From: JBBSOW01 sp038259365
Lineage (GTDB): Bacteria; Actinomycetota; Actinomycetes; Propionibacteriales; Propionibacteriaceae
Reading direction: 5' to 3'
Assembly (NCBI GenBank): GCA_038259365.1
Contig: JBBSOW010000154.1
Location: forward strand, 1-5,824
DNA: 5,824 nucleotides
Both the position numbers and the translations under genes were made by a program. The notes beneath the pieces were generated by a model. That model was given only the letters and a program-made list of their open reading frames with translations, had not been told where the DNA came from and did not search any database. Below, in pieces: positions 1 through 4,718 of this stretch. Numbering within the stretch: the first letter of the stretch is position 1; every line of letters starts with the position of its first letter.

Positions 1-213
1 CCGGTTCATCTCGCGGTGCTGGAGTCCTTGAACGATCACGACGATGCCGAGGTCCACCAGGCCCCAGCCGATGTGTTGTTGGCCGAAGGCCTTCCACCAC
101 CGGTTCCGTCGGGTGGCCCAGAACGTACCCGCGGCCAGGCTGGCGATGGACCAGGCGATGGTGGTCTTGGCTAGGGTTCGCTGCTGCTGCCAGGGGTCTG
201 TCGCGGTCTTCAT
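1..213 (-). CDS. Small membrane protein, DUF6992-like, C-terminus outside the window
   Basis: The minus strand reads open from an ATG at 213 to the window edge, giving 71 residues that begin MKTATDPWQQQRTLAKTTIA, with no stop. Two hydrophobic stretches are visible: about residues 19-33 (AWSIASLAAG...) and about 48-62 (IGWGLVDLGIVVIVQ). They are separated by a basic, Trp-rich loop (RRNRWWKAFGQQ). The layout suggests an integral membrane protein with an N-terminus near the cytoplasmic face. The pattern of Trp-rich loop, Phe-Gly, then Gly-Trp-Gly followed by an Asp-containing helix resembles the DUF6992 family, which has no known function; I recall this similarity rather than having searched it. 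The start is supported by a TAAGCT hexamer 6 bp upstream, compatible with a leaderless mRNA. No Shine-Dalgarno is seen. The C-terminus is missing only because the window ends. Confidence 0.7.
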   Translation of the reverse strand, partial: MKTATDPWQQQRTLAKTTIAWSIASLAAGTFWATRRNRWWKAFGQQHIGWGLVDLGIVVIVQGLQHREMNR

Positions 214-219
214 TGAGCG

Positions 220-225
220 AGCTTA
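220..225 (-). promoter_or_regulatory. Probable -10 box of the membrane protein gene (leaderless)
   Basis: On the minus strand the hexamer TAAGCT fits the actinobacterial -10 consensus TANNNT. Six bases (CGCTCA) separate it from the ATG at 213, so transcription would start at or next to the start codon. No convincing -35 element is visible. The call is inferred from motif and spacing. Confidence 0.4.
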
Positions 226-414
226 GTTAGTCACTCGATATACTCACGTGCTTACGTACCTTTGCGCACCGATACTTCACCTACGCCGACCCGCGCCGCT
301 GGTCCCGGTGAGGTTTGTACCGGGCGCAGGACTTCCACTCGAGCCCGAGCGGCTGACACGGGGGCAAGCCGAGTGGGCTGGCCGTGTCGTCGGTTGTGTT
401 GGCCACGCTGACGA

Positions 415-432
415 GGCCCTGCGGCCAGGGTC
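415..432. repeat. Tight hairpin, 7-bp stem with CGGC loop
   Basis: GGCCCTG (415-421) and CAGGGTC (426-432) form a 7-bp stem including one G-U pair, closed by the tetraloop CGGC. It lies 36 bp before the ATG at 468. There is no T-run downstream on either strand, so terminator function is not supported. In DNA this GC-rich, chance hairpins of this size are common. Confidence 0.4.
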
Positions 433-467
433 GGTGGCTACTCGTGGGGGGTCCACATTCTCAGAGT

Positions 468-632
468 ATGAACACCGTGACGGTCAGGGAAAACCGCGTA
501 GACAAGCCGGTGCTGGATGTTGATGCGTCGCGAGTAGCAGCCCGCTATATCGCCAACGAGCTTTTCGTTTGCTTAGCCTACGATGTTGCGTACGCTCTGG
601 CCACGCCCATGTGCAGGCTTACTGCCCCCTAG
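468..632 (+). CDS. Doubtful small hypothetical ORF, 54 residues
   Basis: The frame starts MNTVTVRENRVDKPVLDVDA and ends at a TAG overlapping by 4 bp the stop of the convergent racemase gene. Third-position GC is moderate, lower than in the confident genes here. I recognise no family. The C-terminal part (LFVCLAYDVAYALATPMC) is mildly hydrophobic but not a clean membrane helix. No Shine-Dalgarno precedes the ATG, and the upstream bases (CATTCTCAGAGT) do not match the TANNNT promoter seen before other genes. The frame is open further upstream to an ATG at 384, but that extension reads like noise. It may be a real small protein, a gene remnant or chance. Confidence 0.2.
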   Translation: MNTVTVRENRVDKPVLDVDASRVAARYIANELFVCLAYDVAYALATPMCRLTAP

Positions 633-1348
633 CGCTCGGCCAGCGAGGCGTCCACCGCCGCCTCGACGTGTAGGCGCGTGGTAGCAAAGACGGGCACGGG
701 GCTGTCCGCCGCGGAGATCAGCAGCTCGATCTCGGTGCAGCCGAGAACAACCCCTTGCGCCCCCGCTTCGACCAGGCGCTCGATCACCCTGCGATAGATC
801 TCGCGCGATTCCTTTCGAACCGTTCCCAGGCAGAGTTCGTCGTAGATGATGCGGTGCACCTCGGTCCGATCCTCTGCCGACGGCACGAGGACCCCCAGAC
901 CGTGGCCGGCGAGCCGGTCCCGGTAGAAGTCCTGCTCCATGGTGAAGGCGGTCCCGAGCAGCCCGACGCGGGCCAACCCCGCCCGTGTCACCGCCAGGGC
1001 GGTGGCGTCGCCGAGGTGTAATAGCGGGATACCGATCGCGGCCTCGATTTGATCGGCGACCCTGTGCATCGTGTTGGTGCAGATCAGCAGCAGTTCGGCC
1101 CCGGCGGCCTCGAGCCCAGTGGCGGCCTCGGCGAGGAGCCGGCCCGCGTCGTCCCAGCGACCCGTCACCTGCAACGCCTCCACGTCGGCAAAATCAACCG
1201 ACGCCAGGACGATCCTGGCCGAATGCAGCCCGCCCAACCGCTCGCGCACCAGTTCGTTCGCGAGGCGATAGTAGAGCGCGCTGGATTCCCAGCTCATCCC
1301 GCCCAGCATCCCGATCACCCGAGGGCCGTCAGTCCTCACCCTGCCCAT
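629..1348 (-). CDS. Aspartate/glutamate racemase family protein
   Basis: This 239-residue protein belongs to the cofactor-independent Asp/Glu racemase superfamily, most like aspartate racemases of the YgeA type, which interconvert L- and D-amino acids in the cytoplasm using two cysteines. The N-terminus has the signature VIGMLGGMSWESSALYYRL (about residues 11-29). The first catalytic cysteine is in ICTNTMH (Cys90) and the second in LGCTEIELL (Cys204). Both are present, so activity is plausible. Length matches the family (about 230-245). Substrate cannot be fixed from sequence: members act on aspartate, glutamate or other amino acids. An ATG at 1366 would add six residues (MLRRGS) but would leave only 5 bp before the divergent SRPBCC gene. 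A GTG at 1339 also sits close to where homologues begin. I favour 1348; the start is the least certain part. The gene converges on the small ORF at 468-632. Confidence 0.9.
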   Translation of the reverse strand: MGRVRTDGPRVIGMLGGMSWESSALYYRLANELVRERLGGLHSARIVLASVDFADVEALQVTGRWDDAGRLLAEAATGLEAAGAELLLICTNTMHRVADQIEAAIGIPLLHLGDATALAVTRAGLARVGLLGTAFTMEQDFYRDRLAGHGLGVLVPSAEDRTEVHRIIYDELCLGTVRKESREIYRRVIERLVEAGAQGVVLGCTEIELLISAADSPVPVFATTRLHVEAAVDASLAER

Positions 1349-1360
1349 GCTGCCACGTCG

Positions 1361-1366
1361 TAGCAT
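1361..1366 (+). promoter_or_regulatory. Probable -10 box of the SRPBCC gene (leaderless)
   Basis: TAGCAT fits TANNNT and ends 5 bp before the ATG at 1372, which places the transcription start close to that codon. The intergenic space to the divergent racemase is only 23 bp if that gene starts at 1348, so the two promoters must overlap. No clear -35 is seen. Confidence 0.4.
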
Positions 1367-1371
1367 GAGGC

Positions 1372-1836
1372 ATGGTCGAGATTCCCCCGCTAACCGCCCA
1401 CGTTACCGTCGGCCTACCCCGGGAGGAGGCCTTCGAACGGTTCACCGACGATTTCGGCACCTGGTGGCCCGCCGAGTTCAGCTGGTCCCAGCCCGGCCTG
1501 CTGCAGCGCATCGGGATGGACTGCCGCCTCGGCGGGTTGCTGTCCGAGATCGGACCGCATGGCTTCCGGATCGACTGGGGACAGATCACCGCCTGGGAAC
1601 CCCCGTCGTCGTTGAGCTTCCTGTGGCAAATCAGCGCGGAGCGCGTGCCGATCCCCGACCCAGAGCAGGCGAGCACGGTATCCGTCGCCTTTAACGATGC
1701 GGGCGAGAGCACCGATGTTCAGGTCACCCATAGCGCGTGGGAACGCCATCGTGAGGGGGCGAAAATCTACCGAGACAACTTCCAAGAGGCTTGGCCGACG
1801 GCCCTGGACCGGTTCCGGCAGTACGCACGGGACTGA
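1372..1836 (+). CDS. SRPBCC (START-like) domain protein, AHSA1-type
   Basis: This single-domain protein of 154 residues has the helix-grip fold pattern of the SRPBCC superfamily. The opening strand (LTAHVTVGLPREEAFERFTD, about 8-27) leads into the first helix and a Trp pair (FGTWWP). Next comes the Gly-rich hairpin CRLGGLLSEIG (about 51-61), the conserved WGQITAWEPPSSLSFLWQI strands (about 69-87), VTHSAWERH (about 118-126) and the C-terminal helix with WPTALDRFRQYA. Such proteins bind hydrophobic ligands or act as small-molecule enzymes or accessory factors. The sequence does not say which, and no catalytic residues can be assigned. Length is normal for the family. No Shine-Dalgarno with proper spacing precedes the ATG; a -10-like TAGCAT just upstream suggests a leaderless mRNA. 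The gene is divergent from the racemase, with no sequence evidence that the two are functionally linked. Confidence 0.85.
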   Translation: MVEIPPLTAHVTVGLPREEAFERFTDDFGTWWPAEFSWSQPGLLQRIGMDCRLGGLLSEIGPHGFRIDWGQITAWEPPSSLSFLWQISAERVPIPDPEQASTVSVAFNDAGESTDVQVTHSAWERHREGAKIYRDNFQEAWPTALDRFRQYARD

Positions 1837-1882
1837 TCACCGCCCCGTCCGAAACCCGTCAACATCCTGGCCGGTCCAGCTA

Positions 1883-1888
1883 GATACT
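1883..1888 (+). promoter_or_regulatory. Possible -10 box before the eroded ORF
   Basis: GATACT, a one-mismatch variant of TANNNT, ends 7 bp before the ATG at 1896, again compatible with a leaderless start. Support is weaker than for the other boxes because the first base deviates and the downstream gene is uncertain. Confidence 0.25.
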
Positions 1889-1895
1889 CGAGTTC

Positions 1896-2430
1896 ATGAC
1901 AATCGCGATCGTGGCCCTTTCGGGCTCGTTGGAACGAACCGTTTTCCGCATATGGCTCGACGACGAGGGCCGACCTACCGTGAACCATCGCGCAGCGGTC
2001 AGTGCTGAGGCGGATCGCGTGCGTGGCGGCCCCTGCCGGAGTCATCTCACTCCAACATCCTGTTGGTGTGCAAGCTGTCGGTGACCGAACCATCCAGGTC
2101 GCCACGGTGCCGATCTACGGCCGCCGGGAGCATCAACCTCGCCGCCGCCATGCGCGGTTCCAGCCACGGTCGTAGGGGCCCCTCCTGGCATATAGACCAG
2201 GAGAGCATTGCACGACCGAGGCTGGAACCGACCACCCTCTCGTCCACACGGTGCGCGTGCTCGCTCCCGACGGTGGCGGTGAGCGCATCGCCAGGGTCGA
2301 TCTCACCGCGCCAACGGCGTGGCTGCTCGGCAACGAGCTTGGAGTTGTCCGAGGCCTGCCGCCCTGGCCAACGAGATCGTCCCTGCCCATGCGGGCCGGA
2401 CACCTACTCGCCGGTCGTTCCGTCGAGTAG
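1896..2430 (+). pseudogene. Possible decayed gene, coding character split across frames
   Basis: No single long frame is convincing, yet coding-like segments follow each other on the plus strand. From the ATG at 1896 the frame gives MTIAIVALSGSLERTVFRIW and continues plausibly to about residue 45, then turns Cys-rich and stops at 2084. From about 2014 a second frame reads IACVAAPAGVISLQHPVGVQ and VGDRTIQVATVPIYGRRE, then degenerates to a stop at 2173. The same second frame recovers at about 2227-2430 with DHPLVHTVRVLAPDGGGERI and RVDLTAPTAWLLGNELGVVR, a segment with very high third-position GC. I do not recognise the family. The reading is of a gene broken by at least one frameshift near 2010 and damage at 2130-2220. 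The alternative is unrelated short ORFs in non-coding DNA. The end overlaps the convergent DinB remnant by 27 bp. Confidence 0.3.
2182..2203. repeat. Perfect 7-bp inverted repeat with AT-rich loop
   Basis: CTCCTGG (2182-2188) and CCAGGAG (2197-2203) are exact reverse complements around the 8-nt spacer CATATAGA. A GGGGCCCC palindrome (2175-2182) abuts it. It lies in the most degraded part of the possible pseudogene. It could be an operator-like palindrome, a hairpin that promoted slippage, or chance. No T-tract follows. Confidence 0.45.
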
Positions 2431-2879
2431 TTCGCGGACGGCGTCGGCGTGGCCGGCGTGGCGAGCGGTCTCGTTGATCGGGTGAATCATTACCCACCGC
2501 AGATCGGTGTCGACACCTTGGGAGCAGGGGCTGTCGAGCGAGGTCGACGCCACGACGGCATCAGTCGCAATCGCCCGTTCTCGGTACGCGCGGACCGCAT
2601 CGGCCAGCGTCAGCTCCGGGCCAGGAGTGAACTCGTCCTCGCTTCGCTGAACCGGCGCGGCGAGATCCCGCCGTCGATCCAGCGCCACTCGACGTGGGTG
2701 AGGTGGTTGAGGATCCCGACGAGGGAGATGAGCTTGCCCTCCGGTGTCCAACGCGCGTCGTCGTCGTTGAGGCCCGCCACCTTTCGGAGCACGGCTCCGC
2801 GCAGAAAGCCGAGACAGTCCAGCAACAGCTCACGTTCGTCGGCGTTCCCCGTCAGAAAGTCCTCGGCCACCTCGTTCAC
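2404..2879 (-). pseudogene. DinB/DUF664 family protein gene with a single-base frameshift
   Basis: The N-terminal half starts at a GTG at 2879 and reads ERELLLDCLGFLRGAVLRKV, then ARWTPEGKLISLVGILNHLT and HVEWRWIDGG. This is the DinB four-helix start with the first metal-ligand histidine (His59). After residue 77 this frame loses similarity. The next frame carries the rest: SEDEFTPGPELTLADAVRAY, then LRWVMIHPINETARHAGHAD with the remaining histidines, ending at the TAG at 2404-2406. The break is near 2649. Adding one base there (reading CGG TTC CAG CGA) restores a continuous protein of about 158 residues, the normal DUF664 length. Intact relatives are metal-dependent thiol-transferase-like enzymes, some using mycothiol or bacillithiol. 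No large deletion and no stop interrupts either half, so the mutation is recent or is a sequencing error. The GAGGT 11 bp before GTG is a possible but distant ribosome site. Confidence 0.85.
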
Positions 2880-2885
2880 GATACA

Positions 2886-2891
2886 AAACTA
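2886..2891 (-). promoter_or_regulatory. Probable -10 box of the DinB gene (leaderless)
   Basis: On the minus strand TAGTTT fits TANNNT and is followed by six bases (TGTATC) and the GTG start at 2879, the same spacing as before the other leaderless candidates. It supports the GTG as the true start. No -35 is evident. Confidence 0.4.
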
Positions 2892-2961
2892 CCTCGACGG
2901 CGACCGGCTCCACCGAGGCGAGCGAACGTCATCTCAACCTCCAACGCTGGGCCCAGGTTGG

Positions 2962-2987
2962 TACACGTTCGGTACACGCGACGTGTA
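2962..2987. promoter_or_regulatory. Candidate VapB/VapBC operator (inverted and direct repeats)
   Basis: TACACG (2973-2978) and CGTGTA (2982-2987) form a perfect inverted repeat with the 3-bp spacer CGA. An extra direct copy of TACACG lies at 2962-2967, within a repeated GGTACACG 11 bp apart. The right arm overlaps the first two bases of the -10 box of vapB, so a protein bound here would block transcription. VapB antitoxins and VapBC complexes commonly autorepress by binding palindromes in their own promoter. Assigning this repeat to VapB is inference from position. Confidence 0.5.
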
Positions 2988-2991
2988 AGAT
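2986..2991 (+). promoter_or_regulatory. Probable -10 box of vapBC (leaderless)
   Basis: TAAGAT is a good match to TANNNT and close to TATAAT. Six bases (ACGTGC) separate it from the ATG at 2998, so the transcript should begin at or beside the start codon. No Shine-Dalgarno is present before vapB, which agrees. The -35 region is not recognisable and may be replaced by the repeat-rich operator. Confidence 0.5.
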
Positions 2992-2997
2992 ACGTGC

Positions 2998-3210
2998 ATG
3001 TCAAAGGTGCGAACGAACATCGAGATTGAGGACGACCACGTTCAGGCGATCATGGACCGCTACGGGATCCACACGAAGACTGAGGCTGTGGCGGTGGCAT
3101 TGCGACACTTGGCGGGTCAACCAATGTCGCGCGAGGAGGCATTGGCGATGCGCGGCGCGCACGCGATGGATGACGTTCCGTTCGATGCCTCTCCGCGCGG
3201 CGCGGCGTGA
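2998..3210 (+). CDS. vapB: VapB-family type II antitoxin
   Basis: This 70-residue protein fits the VapB antitoxin family (VapB_antitoxin, formerly DUF2191). The N-terminal part (RTNIEIEDDHVQAIMDRYGI, residues 5-24) supplies the DNA-binding strand and helix. TKTEAVAVALRHLAGQPMSR (residues 27-45, approximately) gives the dimerisation helix and linker. The acidic, flexible tail from EEALAMRG to DDVPFDA is where such antitoxins insert into the toxin. Its job is to neutralise the RNase VapC and, with it, repress the operon. The ATG is supported by the promoter box 6 bp upstream, and no Shine-Dalgarno is seen. The stop overlaps the vapC start by 4 bp (GTGA), which couples translation and is typical of these pairs. 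Confidence 0.93.
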   Translation: MSKVRTNIEIEDDHVQAIMDRYGIHTKTEAVAVALRHLAGQPMSREEALAMRGAHAMDDVPFDASPRGAA

Positions 3211-3617
3211 TCTTGGTCGACACCTCGGCGTGGGTCGAATACGGCCGAGCCACCGGCACTAGGGCCGACCAACGGGTTGCAGAGCTGATTGCCGTCGGTG
3301 GGCCCCTGCTGGTCACCCAACCCGTGCTGATGGAGATGCTGGCCGGGGCGCGTAGTGACGCGCGGGAGGAGAACCTGCGACGCCTCCTACTGAGCTTCGG
3401 ATTCGCCCCCTTCGATGCGGTCACCGATTTTGATGCCGCTGCGAGGATCTACCGCCGCTGTCGGAAAGCGGGCGTCACCCCTCGTGGGATGGTTGATTGC
3501 ATGATCGCGGCGGTCGCCCATCGTTGCAGAGCCGCAATATTGTCCTGGGACGTCGACATGGACCGGGTCGCGCAGATCGTCGGCATCGAACTGGATGAGG
3601 CATCTCTGCGCGCGTAA
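3207..3617 (+). CDS. vapC: VapC-family PIN-domain toxin ribonuclease
   Basis: This is a 136-residue PIN domain, the usual VapC length. The acidic residues expected for Mg2+-dependent RNA cleavage are all visible: Asp5 in MILVDTSAWVEY, Glu43 in VLMEMLAGA, Asp97 in GMVDCMIAAVA, and Asp115/Asp117 in LSWDVDMDRVAQ. An active toxin is therefore likely. Known VapC proteins cut tRNAs or rRNA in the cytoplasm to arrest translation; the target here cannot be read from sequence. The start is a GTG sharing four bases with the vapB stop. LSWDVDMD replaces the commoner His-X-Asp-X-Asp-Phe pattern of the last motif but keeps both aspartates. The pair forms a two-gene operon. A small ORF and an ERCC4 nuclease gene follow on the same strand 38 bp downstream and could be read through. 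Confidence 0.95.
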   Translation: MILVDTSAWVEYGRATGTRADQRVAELIAVGGPLLVTQPVLMEMLAGARSDAREENLRRLLLSFGFAPFDAVTDFDAAARIYRRCRKAGVTPRGMVDCMIAAVAHRCRAAILSWDVDMDRVAQIVGIELDEASLRA

Positions 3618-3644
3618 CTCCGGCAGAACGACATATCGTCATGA

Positions 3645-3650
3645 GAGGAG
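3645..3650 (+). promoter_or_regulatory. Shine-Dalgarno of the 21-codon ORF
   Basis: GAGGAG lies 5 bp before the ATG at 3656. It is one of the two clearest ribosome-binding sites in the window and decides the start of the small ORF over the in-frame ATG at 3641, which it would otherwise lie inside. Confidence 0.5.
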
Positions 3651-3655
3651 AACCG

Positions 3656-3721
3656 ATGAATGAGCGCACCTACGGCCACACTAATCGTGGCGATCCGATC
3701 CACCGGGGGAGCCGACGATGA
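3656..3721 (+). CDS. 21-residue ORF coupled to the ERCC4 nuclease gene
   Basis: The frame ATG AAT GAG CGC ACC ... CGA CGA TGA encodes 21 hydrophilic, basic residues (MNERTYGHTNRGDPI and a tail ending HRGSRR). It has a GAGGAG ribosome site 5 bp upstream and its TGA overlaps the ATG of the nuclease gene in the sequence ATGA. Both points suggest translation and coupling. An in-frame ATG at 3641 would give 26 residues. A TATCGT hexamer (3634-3639) fits TANNNT and could start an mRNA near 3646. No family is recognised. It may be a leader peptide controlling nuclease synthesis, a small partner protein, or chance. The frame is too short to judge by codon use. Confidence 0.4.
   Translation: MNERTYGHTNRGDPIHRGSRR
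3705..3711 (+). promoter_or_regulatory. Shine-Dalgarno of the ERCC4 nuclease gene
   Basis: GGGGGAG lies 6 bp before the ATG at 3718, inside the last codons of the small ORF. Ribosomes finishing that ORF would arrive directly at this site. It supports 3718 as the nuclease start. Confidence 0.5.
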
Positions 3722-4698
3722 CCGAGGAGTTGTTGATCGCGACGAATCCCGATCCGGACTCCAAGCTGGGCTTCTTGGTGCTTCTACCCTTGAGCGGCGG
3801 CATGGTGTTTCGCACCTCCGGCACCTGGCCCCGAGCCAAGGCCTTGTACTGCCACCCCGTCGAGCTGACCGAGTGGCCCAGCGAGCCCGACATCGTCGAG
3901 CGACTTACGATCCGCTCCTGCGTGCGTCGGGGGGCGGCCATCGACCTCATCTTGGAGCGCGGCCGCGAGAACCGGTCCCAACTGGTGTTCACCAAGGCCC
4001 GCGGACGAGACATGGTGTTCTGGCAATCTCCGCGCACGCGCAAGCAATCGCGACCCAGCGTCACCACCCCCAAGGCCCGGACGGCCGGGGTGACCGGGCT
4101 GGAGATTATCGTCGACACGCGCGAGCAGTACGCCTACCGCTTTGGGGCTCAACAGGCCACGACCGTGAAGCGGTCCCTGCCGTGCGGTGACTACGGCGTG
4201 ACGGTCGCCGACCGGCTCGTCGCCTCGGTCGAACGCAAGTCGCTGGCGGATCTGGCGTCGAGCCTCACCAACGGCAAACTTCGCTTCGCTCTGGCCGAGC
4301 TGGCCGCCCTCCCCCGCGCGGCGGTCATCGTCGAAGATCGCTACAGCCAAGTGTTCAAGCTGGATTGGATCCGGCCCGCCGTCGTCGCCGACGGTCTGGC
4401 CGAGCTGCAGATCCGCTTTCCCGACGTGCCGATCGTGTTCGCGGAGAACCGGCAGTTGGCCGAGGAATGGACCTACCGCTACCTCGCTGCCGCTCTCGCC
4501 TGGGCCGACACCGAACTCGTCGCGGTCAAGCGGATGGGCGAGGGGAACCCGCCGCCACCTGGGCCTCCGGCACCCGAGCCGAGCACCCGCGAAGCTCGCG
4601 CCTGGGCCCGCTCGGCCGGGCTCGCGGTACCAGACGGCGGCCGGCTGCGGCCCGAGATCTGGCAGGCCTGGCGCGACGCCCACCAGCCACAGGTGTGA
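3718..4698 (+). CDS. ERCC4-domain nuclease with Lsr2-like C-terminal DNA-binding domain
   Basis: The 326-residue protein has three parts. Residues 1-125 are a region I cannot assign. Residues about 128-265 are an ERCC4 (XPF/Mus81-type) nuclease domain with LEIIVDTREQ (Asp133, Arg135), GDYGV (Asp158) and VERKSLADLASSL (Glu172-Arg173-Lys174, Asp178). These match the family signature GDxnERKxxxD, so the metal site looks complete. A Pro-rich linker (PPPPGPPAPEP, about 278-288) leads to residues 290-322, REARAWARSAGL and GGRLRPEIWQAWRDAH. That segment resembles the DNA-binding C-terminal domain of the nucleoid protein Lsr2, with GGR in place of the minor-groove RGR. ERCC4 enzymes cut branched DNA. 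The fusion suggests a DNA nuclease directed or tethered to DNA, perhaps AT-rich, which is inference. It lies downstream of vapBC and is coupled to the 21-codon ORF. Its 3' end stops about 20 bp from the convergent SRP RNA. Confidence 0.88.
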   Translation: MTEELLIATNPDPDSKLGFLVLLPLSGGMVFRTSGTWPRAKALYCHPVELTEWPSEPDIVERLTIRSCVRRGAAIDLILERGRENRSQLVFTKARGRDMVFWQSPRTRKQSRPSVTTPKARTAGVTGLEIIVDTREQYAYRFGAQQATTVKRSLPCGDYGVTVADRLVASVERKSLADLASSLTNGKLRFALAELAALPRAAVIVEDRYSQVFKLDWIRPAVVADGLAELQIRFPDVPIVFAENRQLAEEWTYRYLAAALAWADTELVAVKRMGEGNPPPPGPPAPEPSTREARAWARSAGLAVPDGGRLRPEIWQAWRDAHQPQV

Positions 4699-4718
4699 GG
4701 CGGGCTAAGGGCATGAGA

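Larger units (their letters stand above)
214..467. other. Intergenic stretch with several hairpins, no convincing gene
   Basis: This 254-bp stretch contains short ATG-started frames, but none resembles a known protein. It holds several inverted repeats. CCCGGT at 304-309 pairs with ACCGGG at 319-324 over a 9-nt loop. CCACTCG at 335-341 pairs with CGAGTGG at 370-376, and inside that loop AGCC (342-345) can pair with GGCT (351-354). A tight hairpin lies at 415-432 (listed separately). None is followed by a T-tract, so they are not intrinsic terminators by the usual criterion. The stretch could be the 5' region of the small ORF at 468, an unrecognised structured RNA, or decayed DNA. I see no T-arm or other tRNA signature. 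Confidence 0.4.

Noticed and set aside
248..523. 91-codon plus-strand ORF
   Set aside because: No ribosome site, no promoter, no recognisable domain and erratic codon use. It covers the hairpin-rich spacer.
629..1366. Racemase start at the ATG at 1366
   Set aside because: It would add only MLRRGS and leave 5 bp to the divergent gene. The ATG at 1348 fits family lengths better, although the choice is not certain.
2385..2396. GCCC-ATGC-GGGC hairpin after the DinB stop as a terminator
   Set aside because: The stem is only four base pairs with no T-run on the minus strand.
2063..2485. 140-codon plus-strand frame across the eroded region and the DinB 3' end
   Set aside because: Ser/Arg/Pro-rich translation without family features. 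It runs antisense through the conserved C-terminus of DinB and out of phase with the better coding segments.
3784..4683. A 299-codon open frame on the minus strand opposite the nuclease gene
   Set aside because: It is an antisense shadow of the GC-rich ERCC4 gene. Its translation is low-complexity Gly/Arg/Pro-rich and matches no family, while the plus frame carries clear catalytic motifs.
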